64,000 bases of DNA from Saccopteryx bilineata (GCF_036850765.1 NC_089495.1:24830875-24894874); one strand, 5' to 3'. Shown: positions 21,360 through 33,540, counted from the first letter of the stretch. Notes: generated from the letters alone by a model not told the origin. A program made the numbers and translations.

Positions 21360-21960
21360 GAGGCCGACTCCATACTGAACACTTACTTATATATGCCCTG
21401 GGGATAGAGGGATGCAAGAGGGGCTAGGGCTTTGTGCTTATTTTCCAGTTAAAGGGGCAGATAACAAAGAGTAAGTGGGGTACTTTAAGGCAGTGGGAAG
21501 AAACAAAGTTGCAAAGGAACAAAGAGATATTAACTAGGTGTGGTCGGGTTGTGTCAGGAACCCTGGCAGGTAGACCTGAGGATGAGAGGAGAAGAGGGCT
21601 CTAGGCAGACAGAACAAAAAGTGAAAAGTCGTGGAGGTGGGAATGAGCCTCGTGTGTTTCTAAAATTTAAATTAAAAATAGAGTCCATGTGGTTCAAAGA
21701 ACAAAGGGAAGCTATTGAAGAGACTGGCAAGGTGCCATGGTCAAATTTTGTAGGAATTTGTGGAGCATGGTAGGGTTGAGATTTGATTCTCTTTGCAATG
21801 AGATGTCCGAGGGATTTTAGCAAGGGGCTTACAGATGGAGGTTGTCAAGAGCGCTAAGGATGTTACATGACCTAATGTGATAGCAGGGACATGACTGTAA
21901 GTCTGTGGTGGGGTCCAGGAAAGGATGACGGCAGTGAAGCTGAGGTGGTTACATTGAAAA
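21360..21960 (-). repeat. L2 LINE relic, antisense
   Basis: The order of motifs on the plus strand is that of the reversed L2 3' third: GAACACTTACTTATATATGCCCTGGGGATAGAG, then GGCAGATAACAAAGAG, then AGGCAGACAGAACAAAAAGTG with GAATGAGCCTCGTGTG, then ATGGTCAAATTTTG and GGCTTACAGATGGAGG. It is strongly diverged. Confidence 0.6.
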
Positions 21961-22205
21961 CAGATATGGTTTGATTTGTGATGCATTTTTGAGGTAAAGG
22001 CCACAGGCTTAAGTGGACTTAAAGTTCATATGCCTTTGAATAAGCTTTATACTAACATGTAATTGATTAGTTCTGTCCCTTCCTTAGAAACCAATTCTGA
22101 TTAAGAGAAACATCTTAATCAGAGTAGCTGAAGAAACGAAGGGGGTTATAGCAAAAATAAATGACTAAATAATACATCACTGAAACAGTAAAGAAAGGGA
22201 AGCCT

Positions 22206-22332
22206 GCCCTGTCCTGGTAGCTCAGTTGGTTAGAACATCATCCTGATATGCCAACGTTGTGGGTTTGATCCCCAATGAGGGCACATATGAGAATCAATCA
22301 ATGAATGCATGAATACGTGGAAAAACAAATCA

Positions 22333-22370
<38 letters not shown>

Positions 22371-22390
22371 TCAATGAAAAACTTTTAAAA
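22206..22390 (+). mobile_element. Ves-like tRNA SINE
   Basis: The head GCCCTGTCCTGGTAGCTCAG continues with TTGGTTAGAACATCATCC, GGTTTGATCCCC, GGGCACATATGAGAATCAATC. A (TC)n tract spans about 22338-22366, with TTAAATCAATGAAAAAC at the end. The flanks GAAAGGGAAGCCT and GAAGGAAAGCCT are a probable TSD with small differences. Confidence 0.9.
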
Positions 22391-22544
22391 AGAAAGAAGG
22401 AAAGCCTGAGCTATCAAAAAGACACAGCAGCTATTACGAAGCAGTACGAAAGGCCAAGCCAGCATATCTGTGCAATCTTTGAGGTCTGTTTTCTGTGACA
22501 GTGTCAGACCTGAAAAGATCTATAGGTACCACCTCAGCCATTCA

Positions 22545-22680
22545 TCTTCTCAGAAATGAGAAGACGTAGGAAAGGAGATTGAAATGCCTTACCTGGGGTC
22601 ACAGATCTACTTATGGGTATGACTATATTTAGATCTCTTGTCTCCTGATTCTCAGGACTATGCTTTATTATTATTTTTTA
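22545..22680 (-). repeat. MIR fragment, probable
   Basis: GAAATGAGAAGACGTAGG, CTTACCTGGGGTCACAGATC and CTCCTGATTCTCAGGACTATGC follow the order of a reversed MIR 5' half. It is short and diverged. Confidence 0.5.
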
Positions 22681-22689
22681 ATATATAAC

Positions 22690-24300
22690 CTAATTTGTTC
22701 CTCACAGCCTTCCCATCCGCAGTGCCTGAAACTTAACGATCCCTCGCTGCTTGCCTGAAGGCATCAAATGTCTCGTTTGAATTTTTAGGACAAGTATTAA
22801 CACATCATGAGAATTAGTCTCACTTGTTCTATCCCTTTAACAAGAGTTACTATGAAGTGAGGTCTATTTTCTAGAGAAGAGGGGAAGAGGGGGGGGAAGG
22901 GGAAGAAGGGTATGAAGGAAGGTGGAGGAGGAGTACCCCATGACAGTTAGTCATACCTTTGCCTTAGACCCAGTGACATGTAGGTTGATACCTTTCAACA
23001 TTAATCATGCCATCTTTTTCGTTTTTGTTGAAAATGTGTAGTGGAAATATGACAGCCTGGCGCCCTTTTTCTTTATGTAACTTTCTCAATTCTTTCTTTT
23101 GGTTGAGATGGGTAGCCAAACATGGTAGCCTGGTGCCCTTCTCTTTTATGTAACTTTGTCTAAAGTCTTTATTTTGGTTGACATGGGTAGCCCTACTAAT
23201 TTAACCTGGTATAATATATGCCATACAGTCATGCAACATTCTCAGTTTACAAAATGGGTCTGATAAATGCTACACATTCATGCTTATCACGAAAACTAGC
23301 CATTGAAGCATCTATGTGGGCAGTAGGAAGATGCTGGAAAATCAAGCAATCAGGTGATTTCACTGGATTCCTTTCTCAGACAACGGAGAAATTTCTTCTG
23401 AAATCTGGTACTTATTTAATGAGACCTTGAAAAAATTTTATTCTCAGCCAGCCCCAAACTTCAGGAGAATATCAAGAAGACTGATATTTTATAAGACATT
23501 TTTCTTCATCCTTAAATGCAGAGGCACTTTATAAATATATGTGCTGTCATTATTCAGTAAAATCTTTATCCCCTGGTGAAATTGTAGTCTGATAAGTACA
23601 AATATGCCTTAGTGCCCATTTTGCACTCTGGAGGGTGTTCATGTACAAGTTTATTAGCATCTCGGGCACTAAGCGCCGCACACCAATTCCTTCATCTAAC
23701 ATCAAGTCTCTGGTGAGCCCCTGGGTGCCCAGTCTTGTCAAAGGGGCTTCATGTCAGAGCTCTGATCCATCAGAAATCAGAGAAACAAGATAGGGCTAGA
23801 TCTTTGACAAAGTAGATGAAAAAGTCAGGTCCACCTCTAGTTTGAGTGACTGGCATAGAGAGGTGGCAGCCAGATAACTGTCATTTTGTAGAGTCATTGT
23901 GTTTAGAAGACTTTTTTACCCCTTGAAATTATTTCCATGTGCTCTGTCTCTAAGCAGTCTACCTGCATTTGCCAAGTTTGAACGCAAAAACAAGTTGCAT
24001 GTGCATCCTGGACACACACTCTTAATAAAAAGGACGCACAATTCAAACAGTATTCTAACAGCAACTGTACAAATTCATCACTTTCTCTCTTGTGTCCCTT
24101 AGACCCAAGTGCTCACTTTACCTCTCTGACTTCACTTACCTCTCTTACCTCCTCAGAGTTAAAAACTAATGAGAATGAGCATCTTCATCAACAGAATACT
24201 TTAAATATGGAAGTGTTAGACTTAAAAAGGTCATGAAATCAAATAGACTGCATGTTAAAGAAGTTCATGTGTGGTATGGAAGACCAGGTGCTGGTTCTTG
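22690..24300. other. Intergenic sequence with a purine-rich tract and a local repeat
   Basis: A G/A-only tract lies at about 22873-22935. Two similar 75-base segments follow each other at about 23048-23115 and 23118-23193, both with AGCCTGGYGCCCTT, TTATGTAACTTT and TTTTGGTTGACATGGGTAGCC, a small tandem duplication. No gene is seen. Confidence 0.5.
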
Positions 24301-24590
24301 CTGGCGGAACATCCAGGAAGTCACATGATTCTTAATGTTTTGTTGTTTATATCTGTAATGGGACGATGACGGTTGCAATAACTGACATTTAATGAGAACT
24401 TTTTATGTGTTAGACACTGAACTGTGAGCTTTACATGCATTAGCTAATTTAATCTTCCAACTCATTTATGAAATGGACATTTCCCAAAGAAAATAAGATA
24501 TCGTAACTTTTTTGTGGTCACAGCCAAGGCCATAGTGGAGGGAGATTCCAACCCGGGCAATCCGACTCTGGACTTGTCCTTCCGTCCTCC
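24300..24590. repeat. MIR relics, head to head
   Basis: About 24300-24385 has the plus-strand MIR pattern (AAGTCACATGATTCTTAATG then TAATGGGACGATGACGG). From 24390 the reversed pattern runs: CATTTAATGAGAACTTTTTATGTG, TTACATGCATTAGCTAATTTAATC, GTGGTCACAGCC, AACCCGGGCAATCCGACTC. Confidence 0.65.
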
Positions 24591-24599
24591 TGATCTGGT

Positions 24600-25375
24600 C
24601 GCTGGAGGTTGAAGGAAACACCATTTGTCAGCATGGAAATAAAAACTACTCTGGATATAAAAGGGTTTATTATAATTTCTAGTTTAAAAAATAGATTGTA
24701 ACCTTAACCAGGACTGTGTCATCCAAAATGTTGCTTTGTGAGGTCTGAGGTCTTGGCTTTTAGAAGTCAGGCAGGAACGATTTCAAAGAAACTCAAAATT
24801 TCTCCTTTCCTTCTGTGGCTGGGGGGTGAGATGGAGGCGATTCTAGGACTTCTGCCATCTAACAAATTATATGAGCGACCAGAAATGAGAAGATGTAGCG
24901 CCGCTGCACAGTGCTAATAGATTTATTGGCATTTGATAAAATATGCATGCCATATTATTTCATAGTGTGCGACATTTCAAACAATACGCATGCCTGCAGA
25001 CACACACGCATACCTTTTGTCCTACCTTGGGCTATTGCCTGCTTAGGCAGGCTTAAAGACAGGGTGATTCTGGCCCAATTCAACCATTCGGAAATTGAAA
25101 AGTGTTAAGACCATGCAGTATCTGCCAAATCCTGGAGAAAAAAGCTTCTTTCTCTGCCCCATCTCTTTGTGAGTGTCTTATAGGAATGCCATTTCTGTAT
25201 CCCTTTGGTAATCAGATGTGATTTTGGTATTGCTAGAGTGCTATAAAATTGGTGCTAAGGCATACTTTCTTCTGGAAATGGAAGTTCTGAGGAAGTGGGA
25301 ATGGGACTATTTAAAGGGATGTATCTATCCTGTCTAAGTTGTCCGGGTATGCCAGCCAAGAAGCTCAGCATTTTG
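24600..25375. other. Unique intergenic sequence
   Basis: No recognised gene or repeat. Confidence 0.4.
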
Positions 25376-25555
25376 CATTCCTTGTCTCATATAATCCTCA
25401 TCACAGGCCCCTGAATCGGGTATTGTTATCTCCCTATCACAAAGAATAAGAAAGTCAGAGAAGTTTAAGAACTTTTTAGGGTCATTCAGAGAATAAATAT
25501 CAGAGCTGGGGTTATTACTCAGTCTCTTAGACTATCCATCCTGTACTTCGTCAGC
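25376..25555 (-). repeat. MIR relic
   Basis: Reversed MIR pattern: CTCATATAATCCTCATCACAGG, TTGTTATCTCCCTATCAC, AGTCAGAGAAGTTTAAGAAC, GAGCTGGGGTTATTACTCAG. Confidence 0.75.
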
Positions 25556-25560
25556 CATAG

Positions 25561-25785
25561 TAGTAGTCCACAAGCTAGAGCCAATAGGCCAAATTTGACC
25601 TGCTCTCTGGTTTTAGAAATAAAATTTTATTGGGATAGAGCCATGTTCATTCATTTAATAGGCCACTGTGGCTATTTTTGCATTATAGTATCCTAGTTGA
25701 GTAGTTGCAATGGGGGCTGATTGTCCTGCAAAGCCTAAAATCAGCTCCTGACAGCAAGAGTTCATCAACTCCTGGACAATACCAA
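25561..25785. mobile_element. Ancient hAT-Charlie-type relic
   Basis: CCAATAGGCCAAATTTGACC, AAATAAAATTTTATTGGGATAGAGCC, CATTCATTTAATAGGCCACTG, GAGTAGTTGCAATGGGG and CAAAGCCTAAAATC follow the order of a common mammalian Charlie-group miniature element that I recall by sequence but cannot name surely. Terminal repeats are eroded. Confidence 0.7.
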
Positions 25786-26879
25786 AACATGATAGATCCA
25801 GCTCAGATCATTAATCTCAGCGTGTCTACACTTTACATGCATCTCCCAAATCCAACGGGTCTAGGTGTGTAGACTTCCTGTCTTAAGCCCTGCTTCCTCT
25901 GTATACACTTTTTTGTTCCAGGAGGCATGAAGAAACCTGAATTCTAGACAAATCCCTAATAATGAGTCATGGTTAAAAGGATTCTACTCCACTTTGCATT
26001 TCTAGAACATGTTTCTTTCACAGAAATTTCAGTACTTCCTAAACCTGTTTGTTTAGAAGGCAGATGAAAAGTTAACATTTTTTGGCAGAGAGGAGAGATG
26101 AATTATGCACTCAAGAAAAGTGAGACACCAGTCGCTCAGGGGTGAAACACATGTTACATCAGCCACCGATTCTGTATAAGTGTGAAAGGTCATAAGAATG
26201 AGGTCCTTGGTCATCAGGGTCTTCAACCTCCTAGATTTCTGAGGCAAGTTGGATGTTATATGTGCCCAGTGGGCTGTGAGGCCTGAGGATAAAACTGAAA
26301 GTGTAGGAATGCAATCAGAGCTGCCATAACTCCTGCCTAGTTGCCCAAACCACACAGGTACAAGCAGAGGGAGTCGGCTGACCTCATCTGGTTATTGTCT
26401 GTGACCTCTCTCAGGTGGTGATAGAGGTGCTATGATTTCAGTTTTTGAAACAAACCAGATTGCAATGTTAGAAAATAAATGGAGGAAATGTGGAGACATT
26501 TTTAAAGGAAACTTGTGACTTCCAATGTACAAATATAGAAGTATGTCTGAATTAGTGAATAACCAATAACAAAATATTTCTGAGAAAGTGCCATTTTATT
26601 TATAGTAACCCACGTAATTCCAACTAAAATAATTTATGCTATGTAAAAGTAAGGGCCAATTTGAGTGAATGTATAAAACACTAGTATATCAATTTAAAAA
26701 TATTTAATATAAAAAATGCTCAGAAGTAATGTATCATATCTGCACATCTATTTTGCAACTTTAATGCCATATTTTTCTCATAATCTTCCCCTATGTTTTA
26801 CTTGTTAATGATATAAAATGTTGTTTCAGTCAAGTCCGTCTCTTATTTACTTGAGTTTACGTCCATATGTCAGATTTTT
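25786..26879. other. Unique intergenic sequence
   Basis: No gene or named repeat. A 100-codon minus frame at 26053-26355 has no recognisable domain. Confidence 0.4.
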
Positions 26880-27925
26880 GTGGATTAGGTATCCAGAAAT
26901 TTACACACTCTGAAACAGAAAAAAAAAACCCTCTAAATTAACAGAATCAGAGAAAATATTTACAGAGCATATATCTGATAAGGAGTTAATATTTATAATA
27001 AGAAAGGAACTCCTATAACTCAGTAGCAAAACAAACAAACAGACAAATAAAAACAACAAATAACCAGATTTAAAACTGGGCAAAGAACTTTAATAGAAAT
27101 TTCTCCATAGAAGACATGCCAGTAGCCAATGGGTGAATGAAAAGATGGTTAGCATCATTATCAAGGAAACGCAAGTCAAAACCGCAATGAGATATTACTT
27201 TATACCTGATAAGATGGCTATTAAAAAAAAAAACAAAATAAGTACTGGTGAGGATGAAGAAAAATTAGAATCCTTGTGCACTGTGAGTAGGAATGAAAAA
27301 TGGTGGGGTAGGAATGTAAATTAATGCAGCCACTATGGGAAGAATAGGGAAGTTCCTCAAAAACAGTTAAAAATAGAGCTGTTGTGTGACCTGGCATTTC
27401 CGTTCTGAGTATTAACTCAAAGGAATTGCAATCTGGATCTTGAAGAGATGCTTGTACTCCCATGGTCATGGTAGCATTATTTACAATAGCCAAGATCGAG
27501 AAGCAGCCCAAATGTCCATCAACATATGAATGGATAAAACAACAACAACAACAAAAAACTTAGTACATACATAGATTGGAATATTATTCATCTTTTAAAA
27601 ATCAGGCAATACTACCATATGTGACAACATGAATGAACCTTGAAGACATACTAAGTAAAACAAGCCAATTCACAGAAAGACAAATACTGTATGTTTCCAC
27701 TCATAAGAGGAATCAAAAATAGTCAAACTCAGAAGCAGAGAGTAGCATGGTGGTTACACAGGGCTGGGAGAGGAGAAAATGGGGAGTTGTTATTTAATAG
27801 ATAGAAAGTTTTAGTTATGCTAGATAAATAACTTGTGCCCATAGTTATCAATACTGTATTGTACATTTAAAAAAAATGATAGAGTAGCTCTCATATTAAA
27901 TGCTCTAATACAATAAAAACAATTT
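26880..27925 (+). mobile_element. 5'-truncated LINE-1 (L1M type): ORF2 end plus 3' UTR
   Basis: The sequence follows the L1 ORF2 end and 3' UTR without a large gap: GATAAGGAGTTAATATTTATAA, ACTGGGCAAAGAACTTTAATAG, GCAAGTCAAAACCGCAATGAG, TACTGGTGAGGATGAAG, CATTATTTACAATAGCCAAG, AATGTCCATCAACATATGAATGG, CAAATACTGTATGTTTCCACTC and GGTTACACAGGGCTGGG. The coding part is broken by stops. It lies near the 3' end only, as usual for LINE-1 relics. Confidence 0.88.
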
Positions 27926-28084
27926 TTAAGTTAAGTTAAATACTGTTTCAAAGTGGCCAAAATAGCTGTAAGGCAGCTCATGCTCTATTATAGGCAATTT
28001 TAATAAACCTCTAGGGTCCCAAAATACAACAGATTGAGTATCAGACATTAAAAACAAAAGCAAGACGAATCCTCACAGGAGCTA

Positions 28085-28680
28085 AGATTTGTTGACAATT
28101 TATGCTGTGTTAGGCCTTGGTCTAAGTCTTTTGCAAGCACTTAATTTTTTTCAGTAACCAAATAAGTTTGGTATTTAATTTTTTAAATTTTTTTAATGAG
28201 ATTAGGGGAGATAGAGAGATAGACTCTCACATGTGCCCCAAATTGGTATCCACCCAGCTACCACCATCTGGGTCTGATGCTCTGCCCATCTGGTGCCATA
28301 CTCACAACTGAGCTATTTTTAGTGCCTGAAGCGGAGGCTCAACCAAGCCCTCCTTAGCACCTGGGGCCAATGGGTTCGAATCAATCGAGTCATGGCTGTG
28401 GGAGAAGAAGAGAGAGAGAAGGAAGAGGGGGAGGGGGTAGGAGGAGAAGCAGATGGTCACCTCTCCTGTGTGCCCTGACTGGGAATTGAACCCAGGACTT
28501 CTATATGCCAGGTCAACACTCTACTGCTGAGCCAACTGGCCAGGGCTTGTTGTTACTCCTTTTAACAAGGAAAATGATATGCAGAAAGTAAAAGTAACTG
28601 ATCAAGTCTGAACAGCTGATAAAGCAGCAGAGCTGGAAGCAGTCTAGACTCCTGATGCCAATGTCTGCTGCTTCCCCAGC
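28085..28680 (-). repeat. MIR relic split by a SINE
   Basis: The left part (28085-28175) has TTGTTGACAATTTATGCTGTG and TAGGCCTTGGTCTAAG. The right part (28548-28680) has AACAAGGAAAATGATATGC and GCAGCAGAGCTGGAAGCAG. Together they make one reversed MIR, interrupted by a type A SINE. Confidence 0.65.
28178..28546 (-). mobile_element. tRNA-derived SINE, type A, older
   Basis: On the minus strand the head is GCCCTGGCCAGTTGGCTCAG with GGTTCAATTCCCAGTC. The body continues with AGGAGAGGTGACC-type sequence, a CT-rich stretch and GGTGGTAGCTGGGTGG. The poly(A) appears on plus as TTTTTTAAATTTTTTT. TSDs are not clear. It inserted into a MIR. Confidence 0.88.
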
Positions 28681-28689
28681 TTCTTCTTG

Positions 28690-29156
28690 ATGAAGTTAAG
28701 TTACTTAAAAAGTTAGCTTATCTAAGAAAACAGGTCAATATTGGTACATGTTAGAAAGATTTTATTTAACTATGGTTACATAAAAGTAAATTTGTCTTTT
28801 TAAAAAACAAACAAGCATCTGTACTCTAGAAAATCAACTGACATGCATCACTTCATCCCCGAACAATAACTGAGGTGTTGCCACTGTATACTTCAATAGC
28901 AGATGGGCATTTCAGTTCCACAGAACAGGCTTGGATGGTTAATGAATACTAATAGATGGTAATGAGAGCTGTAAGAATAAGAAAAAGGAGTTGTCTTCTG
29001 GAAGTGTTTCTGGAAGAACCTCCCACCACCATTTTGAGGCTGTGGATAGAGATGATCGTTTTACCACACGGAAATACTCTATTCAGAGGAGAAAAGTCCA
29101 GTCAACCATTTAAACCTCCTGATGCTGAACACTCAGTCACATAGAACTTTAAAATT
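28690..29156. other. Unique intergenic sequence
   Basis: No recognised gene or repeat. Confidence 0.4.
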
Positions 29157-29166
29157 ATCTTGATAT

Positions 29167-29347
29167 ATTTTTTTTAATTTTTATTTATTCATTTTTAGAG
29201 AGGAGAGAGAGAGACAGAGAGAAGGGGGGAGGAGCTGGAAGCATCAACTCCCATATGTGCCTTGACCAGGCAAGCCCAGGGTTTTGAACCAGCGACCTCA
29301 GCATTTCCAGGTCGATGCTTTATCCACTGCGCCACCACAGGTCAGGC
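29167..29347 (-). mobile_element. tRNA-derived SINE, type B
   Basis: On the minus strand: GCCTGACCTGTGGTGGCGCA, GTGGATAAAGC, GACCTGGAAATGCTGAGG, GCTTGCCTGGTCAAGGC, CATATGGGAGTTGATGCTTC, a short CT body and a tail AAAAATGAATAAATAAAA. Flanks TATCTTGATAT (29157-29166 region) and TACCTTGATAT (29348-29358) are a TSD with one mismatch. Confidence 0.93.
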
Positions 29348-29358
29348 TACCTTGATAT

Positions 29359-31094
29359 TTTGTTTCAGCTATCTGTCAATGTAGCTTCCAAATAAAAACC
29401 TCAGAAAATGTCTCAATGGAAAGTATGAGTATTTGGTTTAATTTATTGTCAGCCTCCATTTTACCTATTTTTTTTCCAGCTTGTTAAACCTTTGTGGTCA
29501 TTAATGCCTGCTAGAGAATAGTATCAGAGGTAATTTTCTAATTATGTATAAAGTTCAGAGTCAGGATTAGTCAATACTTTCAGAAATTTAGAAACCTAGT
29601 ACAAAGTCTTACACAGACTAACAAATGTTTGCCTTTCATAATAGAAATTTAAAGAGTACTCTACTTGTGTTTATGCATCTGCTAATGGCCTTCCCTGCTG
29701 TGAACTTTGGAAACGTTCAGTGAGCAGGCACAGGGCACGACACACGCACAGCCTTAATGACCTACCAGGCGGCTTTGCAGAGCAGCAACCTCATGGCTTA
29801 TGTCAGCCAGAAGGAAAGGGGGAGACGGTGGTGGTGAATCTGTGTTTATGACTTGATGCTTAATCATCATGAATCAGAGGCTTTTATGAGAATTCTTTCA
29901 CCATCCCATGAAAGATTTGCTTGCCAAAGATATACAGATTTCCACTTTTTTTGGGGGGGGGAATTTGTTTAGGCTCTAATTGTGTATATGTAAGAGGTTG
30001 TTTGTTGAAAAGTTGAAGTCATTTGACGCTATATCAGATGTCACACTGTTCCAAGCTCGCTTCTCTGATGTCATCAGATTCTGTATAATGTGATTCAAAA
30101 AACTTCATCCTGATCAAAAGGAGTCCATTAGAGGAAAGTTGCAGTATATGAAATTATGGCTCAAAAACTGCTCAGCCTTTTATGTAGATACTGCCTTCTT
30201 ATAAAGGCCACGGTGACATGGAGGAATTCCTTCAATGCATCATAGTTTAGTATGTAAAACCTGAAAACCACATCAAAATTACTAAGGGAGCTTGAAAATA
30301 TATGTCAGGGCATCTCCTCAAATTAGACAGAGGTGGAACTTCTGCAGATGAGATGATTTCCCTTGACCTGCCCTCATCTGGGTTTGGAAGAGGAGGGCTT
30401 TTTTGTGTGCCTCCTTCATATCAGGGGAATCCGAATGCACTTTGAAATTCTGTTAGGGGAGAGTCACATCTTAGCTACTCCACAGATTTCATTTGACAGT
30501 TCAAAATACAAAAGCCAGTTTGTTGTGAGACATTCCTTTAGTAGACACTTAAATTTATTAGACAATTGATTCTCTTGCTCAAAAAGGTAAGACCTGCTTA
30601 TCTAGAAGAAAGTATGCTCTGAGACCCTATTTCTGCTAGAGGTGACATCTTTCTAAGTTGGTTTCAGATACAAGGAGCTAGCTCACAAAAATGTCAGTAT
30701 CCTAGGAGCCATGCGTTTAATTGGCCATGCATAAGATTTGGCCTCTCCATTATTTCCTCTGCTGTGGCATAGACATTCATTAACTCTGCCAATGTACATG
30801 TTGATGAAGCTCTATAGCTATCTACATCCCCACTGCGCTGGAGAGGGAAACTGATGGCAAAGACAGAAGATATTCATCTGGTTGTGTCAGTGCTTTCTTT
30901 GCCCTAGGGTAGTGTAAGCACTATACGCTTTGAGGAAATAGTTAGATCATGTCCTTTCCATTGGATGGGAGCTAGGCATGCAAATCAATCCACAAAGGAC
31001 TCCATCTTTTTGACTTGATATTGAGTGCTTCAACTCTGAATGGTAGCCCCATGGTTGTCCTGTTTCAGTGGTTTCCAAGTTTCAAAAGCATAAA
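29359..31094. other. Unique intergenic sequence
   Basis: No gene or named repeat. A G run occurs at 29951-29960. The part at about 29690-29910 looks unusually complex and repeat-free, so it is a candidate for conservation testing. Confidence 0.4.
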
Positions 31095-31103
31095 GAAAGT
31101 CCA

Positions 31104-31419
31104 GCCTGACCAGGAGGTAGTGCAGTGGATAGAGCATCAGACTAAGATGCAGGGGACCCAGGTTTGAAACCCCAAGGTCGCCATCTTGAGCACAGGCTCA
31201 CCAGCTTGAGTGCAGGGTCACTGGCTTGAGCATGGCATTATAGACATGACCCCATGGTCGCTGCCTTGAGGCCAAGGTTGCTGGCTTGAGCAAGTCTTCA
31301 CTTGCTCTGCTGTAGCCCCCTGGTCAAGGCACATATGAGAAAGCAATCAATGAACAACTAAGGAGACTAAGGAGCTGCAATGATGAATTGATGCTTCTCA
31401 TTTCTCTTCCTGACTGAAG
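31104..31419 (+). mobile_element. tRNA-derived SINE, type C, 3'-shortened
   Basis: The head GCCTGACCAGGAGGTAGTGC has GGTTTGAAACCCCAAGG, modules CACCAGCTTGAGTGCAGG / CACTGGCTTGAGCATGG, and GGCACATATGAGAAAGCAATC. It stops soon after GATGCTTCTCATTTCTCTTCC without the longer CT body. Flanks GAAAGTCCAG and GGAAAATCCAG are a probable TSD. Confidence 0.9.
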
Positions 31420-31522
31420 GAAAATCCAGATGCCATAGCTACTGCTGAGAGCCATTGGGAAGTCTTGGCCTCAGCTGTTCCTACATAGGAAGGTAGAGTC
31501 AGGGTCTAAAAAGGACTTCTCC

Positions 31523-31706
31523 GCCTGACTTGTGGTGGCGCAATGGATAAAGCGTCGACCTGGAAATGCTGAGGTCGCCGGTTCGAAACCCTGGGCTTGC
31601 CTGGTCAAGGCACATATGGCAGTTGATGCTTCCTGCTCCTCCCCCTTCTCTCTCTCTCTCTCTCTCTCCCTCTCTCCTTTCTAAAATGAATAAATAAAAA
31701 AAAATT
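31523..31706 (+). mobile_element. tRNA-derived SINE, type B, young
   Basis: GCCTGACTTGTGGTGGCGCA, GTGGATAAAGCGTCGACC, TGGAAATGCTGAGGTCGCC, GGTTCGAAACCC (B box), GCACATATGGCAGTTGATGC, a (CT)n body and AAATGAATAAATAAAAAAAA tail. A 14-15 bp duplication AAAAGGACTTCTCC flanks it (31509-31522 and about 31707-31721). Low divergence and intact TSDs suggest a young insertion. It lies about 100 bp after a type C SINE. Confidence 0.95.
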
Positions 31707-31721
31707 AAAAAGGACTTCTCC

Positions 31722-33540
31722 TTCCAATGCTTTCTCAATCTAGTACAGGGCCCTAAATATTTTCTGTTTTTACCACATCACAATATATCAGTGTTTCTAC
31801 ATTTAAGTTAGGATTAAATGAAAAGTAACATATTCACATGGCAAACAGAAACAGTATGGAAGTATAGATTTGACATGAAAAATTAAAAATCTCTCTCTTC
31901 TTCTTGTCTTTTCTTCTTTCTCTTTAATTCTATTACCCCAAAGAAAGCACTTTTAACATTTGTCATGTGTGTGTTCAGAGATATTTTGAGTAGCCACAGG
32001 CATGCATATATATGCATATTGATAACTATAGCTAGATACCCAACTCACTAGAGCCCTTGAATGGACATAGAGCAATTCTTCAGAGGGCATCTCTTCTTTC
32101 AAGCAAACATTGGGGGAAGCCTTTGGGAAAAAATTCATATTTAGCTCAATCTGTTCTCCAATTAATTAACATAAACCACAATGGACCTTTTCCTCTTCAG
32201 AGAAATGAAAGATATATGTCATTTAGTGTTATTTTACATAGGCTTATCTCTTTATCTGGATACCCATGTTTTGATGATAAGTTCATTAAGGATAAGGACT
32301 CTGTTGGGTCTTGAACATGATTCACAGGTACCAAAAATTTTTAAGAAATATCAACAAAGTTCAGTGTCAACTCATATACACTTTATTTAACAAATTGTTT
32401 CAGGCAGGCTAGGTTCCTGAGCTCTCTTCAAAGTCATGAAATTATGATAAAGTCATGTAACTGAAGTCATCTTTAGTTTGATGTACTTGTGGCTTTTTCT
32501 ACATATTTTTAAAGCACAAAGATCTGCAGGCAAGATTTTAATAAATAAGACATGGTTTTAATGTTCTGCATGAAATAAATTGAGGAAGGTTAGACAAAAC
32601 AGTGTTTGCAAGATTTCATGCTGTGAGGACGATGAGAGTGATGGCTGAAATTAATGAGTCTGAAATGGTCGTGACTGCAAGTTGTTTTTAAAATGTCATT
32701 TCCTCGAAGAACACTGAAACTTGAAACTCAGCAAGCGTGAATATAGAAAGGTCTTTTCAAAGAGAGTTCATGGCCATTCTTGTAGTATTATACATTTGAC
32801 TTCTTAGGGTCACACCTAACCTGTGGGCTGCATTTGGATTTGCTCCTCTTTCTCTTATCAGCCTTTAACTGAGTTGACATCCAAGATACCACGTGGTAAC
32901 TAATTGAAATCCTGTGATCCCATCTTTCTCACTTACTTCAGGAGGTGGAGTGGTCTCACACACCTACTTTTCTTATTTTCCTTTTAGTTATCTCTGCACA
33001 GCTGATCCTAGTTCTAAGAATGAATTCCATCCTCATATTTACATAGACATTCTCTTTATGCCCCTTCTAGAGGGTTGTTTTTTTTTCCATCTCACTTCCA
33101 TCTATTTCCTGGTTGTTTCGGGAAAACCTCTTCTCACACCACTTTCTGGTCTATTCCATCTTGCCTCTTCTTTCTCGACTGTAAAATAAAATTTGTCATG
33201 AGCAATGGTAAGTCTCTGGATGTCCCAAGGAATATTTTAAAGTAGCACAAAGAAATCAATGCCATTACTCTTCTGAATTTGCTTTCAGGTCTACTCAGAT
33301 ATCTACCTTTATCATTTTATCCCTCCAGAGGGACGATGTACAACTAGTGTGCTGCAAGAATATTTGTAACATTCAATAGCTGACTATTTAGTCAGGGGGA
33401 CTGACCTCTTTTCCCTCAGATTGTCAAATAAAAAAATGACAGCAGCCAACACAGCAATAGCCATCGGTGTGAATGAGTCACAATTATACCTATTTTTTTC
33501 TGTCACATCGACAAAAGATATATTTTTGGTGTGCCACAGA
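31722..33540. other. Intergenic sequence with a possible old LINE piece
   Basis: About 31840-32040 (ACATATTCACATGGC, a CT-rich run, GTGTTCAGAGATATTTTGAG) resembles an antisense old L1M 3' end. The rest holds no gene or repeat that I can name. A 91-codon frame at 32914-33189 has no motif. Confidence 0.4.

Noticed and set aside
26901..27511. Two minus-strand frames (60 and 96 codons)
   Set aside because: Antisense of the L1M fragment at 26880-27925.
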